From positions 1 through 64,000 of the forward strand of contig CAWFIL010000008.1 of the NCBI GenBank assembly GCA_963815935.1: a DNA stretch of 64,000 nucleotides. Reading direction: 5' to 3'. Below are positions 37,639-47,141 of the stretch, piece by piece. The notes under the pieces were generated by a model. The model was not told where the DNA came from and searched no databases. It was given only the letters and a program-made list of their open reading frames with translations. Source of the DNA: JARIHD01 sp963815935 (GTDB lineage Bacteria > Patescibacteriota > Saccharimonadia > Saccharimonadales > UBA4665). Numbering within the stretch: position 1 is the stretch's first letter; every line of letters begins with the position of its first letter. The position numbers were made by a program, and so were the translations under genes.

Positions 37639-40600
37639 ATGATATCAATGAAACACTTTGGGCGACGTGCTTTGCAAGCAAAATTACCTGCCTTGCGGGC
37701 GAAGGGGCGGAAGGCCTTCCTATTTTTGGTGCCTTTTTACATTGTTGGCGGCGGACTTCTTGCGGCATTGCCAACGCCTAAGGCAAGTGCGTTAACGGGC
37801 AATCCACCAACACTGCGTTGGCTCGACAGCGCTACCATCGAAGCATCAGGTGGCGACCTCAAAGGTACATATAAAATCGTAGACCAGGCAAGTAAAGATC
37901 CATCCATGGCCTTCAACGGGGCGACTGACATCACCCACAAAGATGGGTGCCAGATTAACCTAGATGTTGGTGTGCCTGCTGGCACTAACGGGCAGCAGAC
38001 TGACTGGTCTAAGGCCATGATGTGGCCAACCGCAGCGAACAGCGGCACTAACTGTTTTACGAATCCTGTGTATAAGGGCAATGACTTTTCGATCTACTAC
38101 GAGATGGGCATTGTTAATGGTCAGCTCTATCCGGTAGGCGACACTGCCAATCGCAGCAAAGACGGCCAGCAACAACCACCTCCAGTAGTAGACGACCCAA
38201 CCGATAAGCAGATTATTAACGTTGCCCTGTATCCTGGTTGGGCTACCGTATATACAACCCCAAATCCGAGCAGTCCGCCAAAGCAAAGTGACCTGGTACC
38301 CCAGCAGGACCTGTGGGTTCTCTGTGGAAATGCTAACGATCCCACGAAAGGCTGGGATGCATACAGGAATAACCTTGGGACACCTGATTACAATCAGATG
38401 GAAACCGACTGTTTAGCGCGTAAGGATGGGTTCGTTATATCTACCGCCAGGGGCGACATTCAGACTAGCAGTAGCGATCCCAAAATCAAGTACACTGGTC
38501 AGTTTACAGGCGTGACGTATGGATATTATGTAGTTTGCGACTTCATTACTAATAGCTGCCAAGATGTCCAGAAAGAAGCAGCCAAAATACTAACAGTGGA
38601 TCAGTGGAAACTACCAGCCAATCCAACGGCACAGGTTCCAGATTCTTCGACAGATGCCAGCGGCACAGTAAACGAGCCAGTGGTAGCCTGTGACGTAACC
38701 TTTGACCTTACGAAAATATTTAGCTTAAAGTGGTTGGTGTGCCCGATAGTCAATACCGCAACGTACGCAGTCGGCAAGTTGGAGGATGTCATCAACAGTT
38801 TGCTCACGGTAAATACTAGTGACATATTTAACGATACGAGTGCGGACAACGCCTACCATAAAGCCTGGAATTCATTCCGTGCATTTGCGCTTGGTCTCAT
38901 TGTTATCGCAGCACTCATAATGGTAGTAAGCCAAGCTATCGGGGTAGAGATATTGGATGCATACACGGTGCGCAAAGTACTACCGCGACTTCTGTTTGCG
39001 GCGATCTTCATTGCGCTTTCGTGGGACATTCTCGAGTTCCTTACAAACTTGAGTAACGATGCGGGCGTAGGCATTAGGACGCTTATATATGCACCGTTCC
39101 AGGCGCTCAATAAAAATAACCAGCTTGGTGGAGGCAGTCAATTCGTACTAACCCTGATTGGTACAGGCGCCGCACTAGCCTTCGGTTGGGTCGGACTGCT
39201 GAGTTTTGCGCTGACAGGATTGCTGGCAGCCATGGTGGCATTCTCTATCTTGGTCCTCCGAAAGATACTTATATTACTCCTTATTATGATGGCACCATTT
39301 GCTATCGCATGCTACATCCTACCAAACACCCAGAAGGGGTGGACTATCTGGAAGGACGGCTTGCTGTCGGTGCTCATAGTCTTCCCGATCATCTCAGCAA
39401 TCATTGCTATTGGCCGCGTCTTTTCGATCACCGCCTTTAACTCCAATGCGGCCTACAATGGTCCCGGCGGCCAGACCGTCAACCAGTTAATAGCCGTTAT
39501 CGCCTACTTTGCACCATACTTCCTAATAAGCATGGCCTTCCGCCTGGCTGGTGGCTTTATTGGCACCGTTGGTGGCATGGTCAACGACAGAAGCAAGGGC
39601 GCCTTCGACCGCCTAAAGAACTTCCGCGGCAACAAGGTCAACGAGAACATGTCCAAGATGGCCGAGGGGCGTCGCTTCCAAAACAGCAACCCACTTGCTC
39701 GTACCTTCAACAGTGCGACAGGGGGTGTTGGAACGTATGCCCGCTCGAATAGTAAGATCGGTTTCCTGTTCAATAAAAACACCCGTGAGGCCGCTTTTGC
39801 ACAGCAGCGCCTCAAAAACCAGATGGCCTACTCAAAGAGTGAGAACGCCCAGGTTGCTGCCGAAAACGATCCATTGCTCCGTGCCCAGACATACGCAAGC
39901 GAGTCTGAAGCTCGTGCTCACATGGCGAATGATTTCGGGATGGGTGCAGAAGATGTCGAAAAGGGAATTTCTGCAGCAAAGGCAAACGGTGGATTTGGAC
40001 GAGCCCAGCAAGACTACGCCGCACGTCGCCTGCTCGCCACTGGTACTGGTTACGACAACATCAAGCAAGTCCACGAAACAGTTGCACGTGTTGCTGGCAC
40101 CAACCAACAACAGGCGTCTGATATTCTTGGGTACATAAATGGCGACGCCAACAAGTACTATCGTTCCGACCTCAAAACTGGATACGGCGCACACATGAAG
40201 CTCTACAGGAAGGCTACCGGGCAAGCCCAGGCAGGTGACTACGATGGCATGAGCATGGACGACGCCTACGAGGCCGCCACCATGGACGCCATTAAGGGTA
40301 ACGAGACGACCACGATACTACGCAGTAAGCCAATGGCCGTAAAGAATATGATGCCGGTACTTGCTCGAGCGCTACAGGGTTCTCAGGCTCAGGTTACTCA
40401 GTTTGAGGCAGAGGCAAGCAGACAGACTGCAATCGCCAACGACACAAGTCTTACCCAAGATGTCCGCGATGTTGCCACACGCGCAACAGCAGACGCCATG
40501 AACAAAGCATACGATGCCCGCAAAGAGTCAGGGCGGCTCAGCGGCATCGTCGAGCAGCTCCAGCAAAGCGGTATGTACGCATCGGCTGCTAGCATCCAGA

Positions 40601-40833
40601 CCGTCAATGAGCTAACCGTTCAGCCGACCATTAACATTCGCCAACAGGTTCAACAAGAAGGCAGCCGCGTCGTAATGGCACGCGACCCAGTCACAAATCG
40701 CATGGTACCTGTCCCAGACGCAGCGACAGGCAAGGCAATACCCAATGCAACTCGCAACCGCGCATACACCGCTGGCCTAGAAGAACAAGCACCTCGCAGT
40801 GGTGGCGACCCTCGCAATACCGGCATTCTGTAG
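37639..40833 (+). CDS. VirB6/TrbL-like T4SS channel protein with long cytoplasmic tail
   Basis: A 1064-residue polytopic protein. N-terminal signal helix (residues ~25-46), a ~360-residue extracytoplasmic domain rich in Asp, Asn and Cys, then six or so membrane helices between ~405 and ~665 (FALGLIVIAALIMVVSQAI, LLFAAIFIALSWDILEF, the long paired helices around FVLTLIGTGAALAFGWVG, LSVLIVFPIISAIIAIG, and FAPYFLISMAFRLAGGF). After that ~400 hydrophilic, Gln/Ala/Asn-rich residues with coiled-coil character. VirB6 proteins form the inner-membrane part of the secretion channel. Context with VirB3/VirB4 supports the assignment. Confidence 0.8.
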   Translation: MISMKHFGRRALQAKLPALRAKGRKAFLFLVPFYIVGGGLLAALPTPKASALTGNPPTLRWLDSATIEASGGDLKGTYKIVDQASKDPSMAFNGATDITHKDGCQINLDVGVPAGTNGQQTDWSKAMMWPTAANSGTNCFTNPVYKGNDFSIYYEMGIVNGQLYPVGDTANRSKDGQQQPPPVVDDPTDKQIINVALYPGWATVYTTPNPSSPPKQSDLVPQQDLWVLCGNANDPTKGWDAYRNNLGTPDYNQMETDCLARKDGFVISTARGDIQTSSSDPKIKYTGQFTGVTYGYYVVCDFITNSCQDVQKEAAKILTVDQWKLPANPTAQVPDSSTDASGTVNEPVVACDVTFDLTKIFSLKWLVCPIVNTATYAVGKLEDVINSLLTVNTSDIFNDTSADNAYHKAWNSFRAFALGLIVIAALIMVVSQAIGVEILDAYTVRKVLPRLLFAAIFIALSWDILEFLTNLSNDAGVGIRTLIYAPFQALNKNNQLGGGSQFVLTLIGTGAALAFGWVGLLSFALTGLLAAMVAFSILVLRKILILLLIMMAPFAIACYILPNTQKGWTIWKDGLLSVLIVFPIISAIIAIGRVFSITAFNSNAAYNGPGGQTVNQLIAVIAYFAPYFLISMAFRLAGGFIGTVGGMVNDRSKGAFDRLKNFRGNKVNENMSKMAEGRRFQNSNPLARTFNSATGGVGTYARSNSKIGFLFNKNTREAAFAQQRLKNQMAYSKSENAQVAAENDPLLRAQTYASESEARAHMANDFGMGAEDVEKGISAAKANGGFGRAQQDYAARRLLATGTGYDNIKQVHETVARVAGTNQQQASDILGYINGDANKYYRSDLKTGYGAHMKLYRKATGQAQAGDYDGMSMDDAYEAATMDAIKGNETTTILRSKPMAVKNMMPVLARALQGSQAQVTQFEAEASRQTAIANDTSLTQDVRDVATRATADAMNKAYDARKESGRLSGIVEQLQQSGMYASAASIQTVNELTVQPTINIRQQVQQEGSRVVMARDPVTNRMVPVPDAATGKAIPNATRNRAYTAGLEEQAPRSGGDPRNTGIL

Positions 40834-40922
40834 CAGCTGAGTCATAGCTAATCCACAAGCACCGTTTCCCGCTGAGTAGTTAACCCTGTTTCATCACACA
40901 AAAAGCTACTTTGTATGATTGG

Positions 40923-40951
40923 TTGACTTTTGTACAAGTTTATGCTTAAAT
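40923..40951 (+). promoter_or_regulatory. promoter TTGACT-17-TTAAAT of the 627-aa gene
   Basis: TTGACT at 40923-40928, 17-base spacer, TTAAAT at 40946-40951. The block GTTTATGCTTAAAT matches the promoter of the unlinked 723-aa gene in 13 of 14 bases. Confidence 0.7.
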
Positions 40952-40975
40952 TGGAGCAGTTAAAAGCAGCTTCAA

Positions 40976-42859
40976 ATGCCTCCAAATCCAAACCTACCAC
41001 CAGCAGCAGCAAACGTCCTTCACTCGCCGATTGACCTAGAGAAGGTACCGGAAGTTAATCAGGAGTGGGTGAACGAGGTCGCTGATCGCAGTGAGCTGGA
41101 TACAATCCTTACCGAGACGCGCAAAATCGAGCGCGACACCGTTTCGGCGGAGGAGTTTGATGATGAGATTCGCGAACAGTACGATCTCGCTCGACGGACA
41201 AACAACCCCCACCTAAAAGCTTTTCACGAAGGTCACGCCCAGCGTATGGAAGCTGCCGCACGTCAGAGCCGCAGTGACAGAGGAGATCGTCGTCTAGACA
41301 CTCACGCGAACATCTTACAACTGGCTCGCCGCTCAAACCCATCTGCATTACTCGCCACGCTTGAGCGCGAAGGAGGGATGGCCGCCAAGGTAGAAAGCGC
41401 GGCAGATCTTGCAGCGAATAAGGCAGCTGACGATGCAAAGAAAAATAACGACCGGCACCAGCGCGCCGAAGTCCTCTTTCGAGCCGCAACTCGACATGGC
41501 AGTGACAGATATACTATTGATGCCCTGCGGACACAGGCCGGTCACGACTGGCTCGCCGCGCATAAGACCTCCGCACACGAAGAAGTTGCCGCACGCACAC
41601 TTAAGGAGCACAACCGCTACCCGGGTGCGATTGGCCGTCTTGTATACGAAATCAACAACGAGTACCAAGACAGGTGGGACGAAGCAGAGCAGCTTAACCA
41701 AGACATCGTGGTGTCGCTTCGCCACTGGGGCATACAGGAAGGTCGTGCCTACGCACGCCAAGAAGATGACGTACGAGACATGCTCGAAGATTACCAGCGT
41801 GTCATCGACAGCCTACCCGTACGCGATACCGCACGCGCCGAGGCGGTGGCAAACTACACACGCCTACGCTTTCGTCTTGAGTCTCGCTGCATAAACGACG
41901 ACATACTCTCGGGCAGTAGCAACCCTGCCCGGGCCTACACCGAAGACCGGGGCATTCGCCTACATACCGATAAAGGTGATTTGGTCGTCCACGAAGACGG
42001 CAGCACAGAACGCCCTGATGTAAGCGGCGTATGGTCGCGGCGCACTGCCTCTGGCGAGCTATGGCAGCCTACGACTACCGAATTGGTTATCGACCCACGG
42101 GCACCAGTTGAGCCACTCAACAGCGCTTTCAACCGCTGGGAAGAAACACGTACTCCCGAAGCTGCCGCTGCGGCTTACGCATCACTCGGTGAATTCATTG
42201 GGCAACAAAGCATTACTGAAGGGCAACACACCAATACCATTTACCAGCTCACCGAACAAATCAGGCAGGCGGACGATATTATTGCCACAGCCCCAGCAAC
42301 ACTAGCTAGCGAACAGCGCGCGTTGGCCGTTTTGCGCGCAAGCGTCGCAGATCCAACAGCCGTCACCGCCAAGGAACAGAAGGCCATTGACGCACAAGCG
42401 CAACGAGTCGCAAACATTCGCGGGCGCCTCGATCAGGCTCGTACAGAACGGCCGATACTAGAGGGGCGACGCTCTGCAGAGGCAGACGCCCGACGCCTAG
42501 TACGCGAGCAGCTAAATCCCGCACGCTACTGGCACGGCTACTTAGAGATCAACTCGGAGCGACGCGTAGCAGAGGTCCGTGGCGGCAGAATGTTAGGCCG
42601 CCTGGCGGCGGGTCGTGAAGCACAGCGCGCTACCGATGCGCTACCAGCTGAACCAATTATCTTATCTGATGGTCGGTTAGTATTTGACACGGCAACTGTC
42701 AATAACTTCGAATCCCCGACCCCCACACAACGTCAATACGCTATAGACAACGGTCTACCGATCCCAGAGTGGCATATGTGGGCCGATGGCACATCTGCGG
42801 TTTACGATTTACGAAATCGCCGCACCGCTCAGTTCTACCCAGACGGCACCCGCGTTTAG
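40976..42859 (+). CDS. unknown charged soluble protein inside the T4SS locus
   Basis: A 627-residue protein without signal peptide or membrane helix. It is rich in Ala, Arg, Glu and Asp, mostly helical, with coiled-coil stretches around residues 80-200 and 420-520; a small beta-like region lies near residue 330 (RGIRLHTDKGDLVVHEDGSTERPD) and again at the C-terminus (WADGTSAVYDLRNRRTAQFYPDGTRV). No catalytic motif is evident. It has its own promoter. It could be a cytosolic accessory of the secretion machine or a substrate; no evidence separates these. Confidence 0.6.
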   Translation: MPPNPNLPPAAANVLHSPIDLEKVPEVNQEWVNEVADRSELDTILTETRKIERDTVSAEEFDDEIREQYDLARRTNNPHLKAFHEGHAQRMEAAARQSRSDRGDRRLDTHANILQLARRSNPSALLATLEREGGMAAKVESAADLAANKAADDAKKNNDRHQRAEVLFRAATRHGSDRYTIDALRTQAGHDWLAAHKTSAHEEVAARTLKEHNRYPGAIGRLVYEINNEYQDRWDEAEQLNQDIVVSLRHWGIQEGRAYARQEDDVRDMLEDYQRVIDSLPVRDTARAEAVANYTRLRFRLESRCINDDILSGSSNPARAYTEDRGIRLHTDKGDLVVHEDGSTERPDVSGVWSRRTASGELWQPTTTELVIDPRAPVEPLNSAFNRWEETRTPEAAAAAYASLGEFIGQQSITEGQHTNTIYQLTEQIRQADDIIATAPATLASEQRALAVLRASVADPTAVTAKEQKAIDAQAQRVANIRGRLDQARTERPILEGRRSAEADARRLVREQLNPARYWHGYLEINSERRVAEVRGGRMLGRLAAGREAQRATDALPAEPIILSDGRLVFDTATVNNFESPTPTQRQYAIDNGLPIPEWHMWADGTSAVYDLRNRRTAQFYPDGTRV

Positions 42860-42903
42860 CAGAAAATCAACATTTAGGCATCCTAACAAGTCACAACGTA
42901 CGC

Positions 42904-42909
42904 TATACT
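42904..42909 (+). promoter_or_regulatory. -10 box (TATACT) for the PrgI-like gene
   Basis: CGCTATACT with 9 bases to the ATG at 42919; GTAGGG in the gap could also act as a weak ribosome binding site. Confidence 0.45.
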
Positions 42910-42918
42910 ATGTAGGGT

Positions 42919-44121
42919 ATGGCGACTTATAAGGTTATCCAGGACATCGAGGCCGAAGACAAGCTAATCGGCCCTTTAACGTTACGCCAGTTTATCTATG
43001 CGTTAGCTGCTGCCCTTAACGGATATATGACATTCTTGGTTATCACCAAGGGTGTTGCGTTTATGGCGGCTATTTTCATACCGTTTGCTATCGTTTGTGC
43101 GTTTTTTGCGTGGCCATGGAGCAGGGACCAGCCAACGGAAGTTTGGGCTTTAGCAAAGATACGCTTTTTGGTTAAACCACGTAAGCGCATATGGAACCAG
43201 AGCGGCATCAAAGAGCTGGTCACGGTTACGGCTCCCAAAAAAATAGAACAAATACTAACAAATGGTCTTTCTCAGAACGAGGTTGAAAGCCGACTACGAG
43301 CCCTGGCCGACACAATCGACAGCCGTGGATGGGCAATTAAGAACGTTAATGTCAGTATGTACGGCCAGCCGGCCTTAATTATGAACAACCCGGCCTCTGA
43401 TCGGTTGATTAATGTCGCTCAATTGCCACAGCCCGTCTCGAACATCGACATTAAGTCATCGGATGACATGCTTGACGTCCAGAACAACCCCGTTGCCCAG
43501 CAATTTGACACGATGATTGCAGCATCAGCAAAAGCACACCGCCAGCAGATTATAGATCGCATGCAGGAGAGCGTTGCGCAAGCACCAGTTCCGCCCCCAC
43601 CTCCAGCGCCTACGCTGCAGCAAACACCACAAAATAATTACTGGTTTCTTAGCGAGCCTACCCAGGCAACGCCTACTGTTCCAACAAATGCAGTGACCTT
43701 CAACACACAGGTTGTAGCCCCTGGAACACCAGTCTCAAATTTGCCAGTAACCGCCGCAAACCCAACCCCCGACGAAGAGTCGTTCATCAAACAGCTCAAA
43801 AATGAGCCTGCGTTTAGCCCCAATATGCATGGACATCTGCATGTTATTCAACCGCTTTCAGCGCAGCAGGCGCAGCAACAAGCACAACAACAGCTTGCCG
43901 CTCAGCGAGGGGCGCAGCAGCCGGGTCAGCAGGCAGCGCAGCCAAGTCAGACTAATCCACAAGCCGCTGGCCAGATGCCAGCGCCCAAGGTGACACAACA
44001 GCCGGACGCTGCTATACTTGACCTTGCAAGAAACGACGATCTCAATGTGGCTACCTTGGCGCGTGAAGCAAACAAACGTAAAGAGGCGCCACAGGATGAA
44101 GTGGTTATTTCGTTACACTAA
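42919..44121 (+). CDS. PrgI-family (VirB3-like) T4SS membrane protein with Gln/Pro-rich tail
   Basis: A 400-residue protein. The first ~110 residues match PrgI: YKVIQDIEAEDKLIGPLTLRQFIYALAAALNGYMTFLV, second helix AAIFIPFAIVCAFFAWPW, then RDQPTEVWALAKIRFLVKPRKRIWNQSG. PrgI/VirB3 proteins sit beside VirB4. The remaining ~290 residues are soluble, with a helical section and long Gln/Pro/Ala-rich runs, unlike the short PrgI of Gram-positive conjugative systems. Confidence 0.88.
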   Translation: MATYKVIQDIEAEDKLIGPLTLRQFIYALAAALNGYMTFLVITKGVAFMAAIFIPFAIVCAFFAWPWSRDQPTEVWALAKIRFLVKPRKRIWNQSGIKELVTVTAPKKIEQILTNGLSQNEVESRLRALADTIDSRGWAIKNVNVSMYGQPALIMNNPASDRLINVAQLPQPVSNIDIKSSDDMLDVQNNPVAQQFDTMIAASAKAHRQQIIDRMQESVAQAPVPPPPPAPTLQQTPQNNYWFLSEPTQATPTVPTNAVTFNTQVVAPGTPVSNLPVTAANPTPDEESFIKQLKNEPAFSPNMHGHLHVIQPLSAQQAQQQAQQQLAAQRGAQQPGQQAAQPSQTNPQAAGQMPAPKVTQQPDAAILDLARNDDLNVATLAREANKRKEAPQDEVVISLH

Positions 44122-44165
44122 ATCTTATGAGATCAATAGCTACGGTGGGGATAGCCTAAGTACGC

Positions 44166-45194
44166 ATGAATCCTAATTCGCCTAATCAACAACTCGTCCC
44201 TGGCGCAATGCCTGGCAACCCGGGGCAACAGCAGCCGGGCATGCCATATATACCTCAGCATGGTCTTGCTGAGACTGCTGCCAATATTGCCCAGCCACAG
44301 GCCGGCCAGATGCCCGTACCACAAGCGCCACAAGCGCGGCCGCCACAACCGGTCATGCCCAATCAGGCGCCGCTGCCGCCTGTTAGCAACAATGGTCAAG
44401 CTCCTGTTGTCGGTGGCCAGGACCCACAGGCCCAAAACGGGGCCAAACCAGGCATCCAACGGGCCGTCAATCCGAACAGTACCCAGAATATGCTACAGAT
44501 TGCCGAGATACGTGATGGTATTGTTATCATGAGCGATGGATCGTTTCGCTCGGTCGTTATGGTCAAGTCGATCAACTTCGACCTGATGAGCACTCAGGAG
44601 CAAGAGGCGGTGGAATACAACTACCAGAACTTCCTCAACTCTCTGTACTTCCCAATCCAGATCTTTATCCGCTCACAGAAAGTGGATATTGCACCGTACA
44701 TCGAACGGCTCGATAAGATCCGCTCCGAGCACGACAACATGCTGTTGGCGCTTCTTATGGACGATTACATTGGGTATGTTACTGCGTTGGCGCAACAGAC
44801 CAATATTATGGACAAGAAGTTCTATGTTGTTATTCCGTTCTTCCCCCACGTGGACGTACAAAAGGCACTGACGCAAAGCAAAAACTTCGTAACAGGCTTC
44901 ATGGACTTGTTTAATAGTAGGGAGCAGCACGTTGTTATTAACGAGGAGGACCTAGAAAAGGCCAAAACCGAACTTCGGAACCGCGTTCAAACCGTACTAA
45001 GCGGTCTTATGCAGACCAACATTCAAGGCCTGCCCCTAGATACTCAAGAACTGATCGAATTATTCTACGATACGTACAACCCCGACACAGCCACACGGCA
45101 GCAGCTCAAGAATTTTAATAGTCTGACTGCTGATGTAATCACCAAAGGCACGGGCGCAGCACCGCAGCCGCACTTAGATAGGGAGTTAAATTAG
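44166..45194 (+). CDS. TraC-like / VirB4 N-terminal-domain protein
   Basis: A 342-residue protein: a ~110-residue Pro/Gln/Asn-rich start, then the TraC-like domain EIRDGIVIMSDGSFRSVVMVKSINFDLMS..EQEAVEYNYQNFLNSLYFPIQIFIRSQKVD, and helices to the end. It corresponds to the first half of the N-terminal region of VirB4 and has no nucleotide-binding motif. The ATPase gene starts 2 bases after its stop, so the two encode one VirB4 machine in two pieces. Confidence 0.85.
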   Translation: MNPNSPNQQLVPGAMPGNPGQQQPGMPYIPQHGLAETAANIAQPQAGQMPVPQAPQARPPQPVMPNQAPLPPVSNNGQAPVVGGQDPQAQNGAKPGIQRAVNPNSTQNMLQIAEIRDGIVIMSDGSFRSVVMVKSINFDLMSTQEQEAVEYNYQNFLNSLYFPIQIFIRSQKVDIAPYIERLDKIRSEHDNMLLALLMDDYIGYVTALAQQTNIMDKKFYVVIPFFPHVDVQKALTQSKNFVTGFMDLFNSREQHVVINEEDLEKAKTELRNRVQTVLSGLMQTNIQGLPLDTQELIELFYDTYNPDTATRQQLKNFNSLTADVITKGTGAAPQPHLDRELN

Positions 45195-45196
45195 CC

Positions 45197-47128
45197 ATGG
45201 CCTTGTTTGGTAAAAAAGAGCCGAAACTGGACCCCGTTGCGATTGCGCAAGCACAGCAAGCACGTGAGCAACAAGAAGTTGATGCGGCATTCCAAAAGGG
45301 CATCACCGCGCTCCGGGATTTCATTGCACCTAGCTCTGTAGAGTTCCAGAGCACTTACTTCCAGCTGGGCACACGCTTTGCGCGGACCTATTACGTATAT
45401 GGCTACCCTCGGCAGCTGTATACCGGCTGGTCGAGCCCCATGGTCAATCTAGACGAAGTTATGGATATGTCGATGATGATTTATCCCGTCGAAAGCCAGG
45501 TCGTACTAGAGAACTTACGCAAGAAGGTAACCCAGCTTGAGGCTGGCATCCAGATTGATTCCGAAAAGGGACGCGTTCGCGACCCGGCCAAGCAGGCGGC
45601 CATTCTTGACGCCGAAGAAATGCGCGACAAATTGCAGGTGGGCGAAGAGCGCTTCTTCCGTTTTGGCTTTTACTTTACTATATACGGTGGAAGCGTAGAA
45701 GAGCTTGAGTTTGTTTCGCACAAAGTGGAGTCTATGCTCGGCCAACAGCTGGTCTACTCGAAAGCTGCCACTTCGCAGCAAGAGCAGGGCTTTAACAGTA
45801 CGTTGCCACAGTTTACCGATCAACTACAGATTCGCCGAAACATGAGTACCGGGGCCATCAGTACTAGCTTCCCGTTCACCTCGGCCGATCTAAGCCAAGA
45901 GAATGGTATTTTATACGGTATTAATATGCATAACTCTGGGCTGGTTATCTTTGATCGGTTCACGCTAGAAAACGGCAACTCCGTGGTCTTTGCTAAGTCT
46001 GGAGCCGGTAAGTCGTTTACTGTTAAGCTCGAGGCGATCCGCTCACTTATGCTGGGGACCGAGATATTTATTATCGACCCAGAGAACGAATATCAGCGCA
46101 TGTGTGACGCGGTTGGCGGAGCCTACGTACGGTTGAGTCTAAACTCTGCCACGCGAATTAATCCGTTTGATCTACCACGAGTCGTAGACACCGAAGAAGC
46201 CGACAACGCACTACGCAGCAACCTTATTACATTGCACGGCCTGCTGCGCTTGATGATGGGCGGCGCACAAGCTCAAATGCTTGGCGGGAACACTGTCATG
46301 GCGCCAGCACTATCTCCGGTAGAAGAGGCTGACCTCGATGCCGCACTTATCGAAACCTATGCAAAGGCGGGTATCACCAACGACCCACTAACACACACCT
46401 CACCGCCACCAACCATTAGTGATCTTTATGACACGCTCTTGCACATGGGTGGCAGCGGACCACAGTTGGCGCAGCGGCTGCGCAAATACACGACGGGTAC
46501 GTTTGCTGGCATCTTTAGTCAGCCATCGAATATCGACATCAACAATCCGTTGGTGGTATTCAACATCCGCGACCTGGAGGACGAACTGCGCCCAGTGGCT
46601 ATGTACATTGTCCTAAATTACATATGGAACAAGACCAAAAGCGACCAAAAGCGACGCATTCTGATTGTTGACGAGGCTTGGCAGCTTATGAAGTACGAAG
46701 ACTCGGCCAACTTCCTGTTTAGCCTAGCGAAACGTGCGCGCAAATATAATCTTGGTATTACCACTATTACGCAAGATGTCGAGGACTTTATGGGATCACG
46801 AATGGGGCGTGCCATGGTAGCAAACGCCTCTATGCAGTTCTTGCTGAAGCAGTCGCCGACCGCCGTGGATGTGCTCGCTGATGTATTTAAGCTGACCACC
46901 GAAGAAAAGAAGCGTCTTAGCCAGTTCCCGGTAGGGCAGGGCCTATTCTTTGCCGGACAAAACCACGTACATATCCAGGTGGTAGCTAGTCCAACCGAGA
47001 CCGGACTTATTACGACCAACCCTCAACAGGTACAGCAAATTGCACTACAACAGGGCCGAAACGATGGCCAGATGGACCAAGGCCAGGGTGTAATTGACCT
47101 TACCAACCAGCCGTATCCTAGTGTATAG
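45197..47128 (+). CDS. virB4: VirB4-family T4SS ATPase
   Basis: A 643-residue ATPase. N-terminal VirB4 region (DFIAPSSVEFQSTYFQLGTRFARTYYV, YTGWSSPMVNL), Walker A VVFAKSGAGKSFTVKLEA at about residue 263-280, Walker B RRILIVDEAWQLMKYED, and sensor-like ITQDVEDF. It powers pilus assembly and substrate transfer from the inner membrane. AGGGAG ribosome binding site. Central enzyme of this locus; no VirD4 coupling ATPase is in the window. Confidence 0.94.
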   Translation: MALFGKKEPKLDPVAIAQAQQAREQQEVDAAFQKGITALRDFIAPSSVEFQSTYFQLGTRFARTYYVYGYPRQLYTGWSSPMVNLDEVMDMSMMIYPVESQVVLENLRKKVTQLEAGIQIDSEKGRVRDPAKQAAILDAEEMRDKLQVGEERFFRFGFYFTIYGGSVEELEFVSHKVESMLGQQLVYSKAATSQQEQGFNSTLPQFTDQLQIRRNMSTGAISTSFPFTSADLSQENGILYGINMHNSGLVIFDRFTLENGNSVVFAKSGAGKSFTVKLEAIRSLMLGTEIFIIDPENEYQRMCDAVGGAYVRLSLNSATRINPFDLPRVVDTEEADNALRSNLITLHGLLRLMMGGAQAQMLGGNTVMAPALSPVEEADLDAALIETYAKAGITNDPLTHTSPPPTISDLYDTLLHMGGSGPQLAQRLRKYTTGTFAGIFSQPSNIDINNPLVVFNIRDLEDELRPVAMYIVLNYIWNKTKSDQKRRILIVDEAWQLMKYEDSANFLFSLAKRARKYNLGITTITQDVEDFMGSRMGRAMVANASMQFLLKQSPTAVDVLADVFKLTTEEKKRLSQFPVGQGLFFAGQNHVHIQVVASPTETGLITTNPQQVQQIALQQGRNDGQMDQGQGVIDLTNQPYPSV

Positions 47129-47141
47129 TTAAGGGCATAGA

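Noticed and set aside
44166..45194. Complete second VirB4 ATPase
   Set aside because: It lacks Walker A and B motifs and covers only the TraC-like N-terminal part; the ATPase is the next gene.
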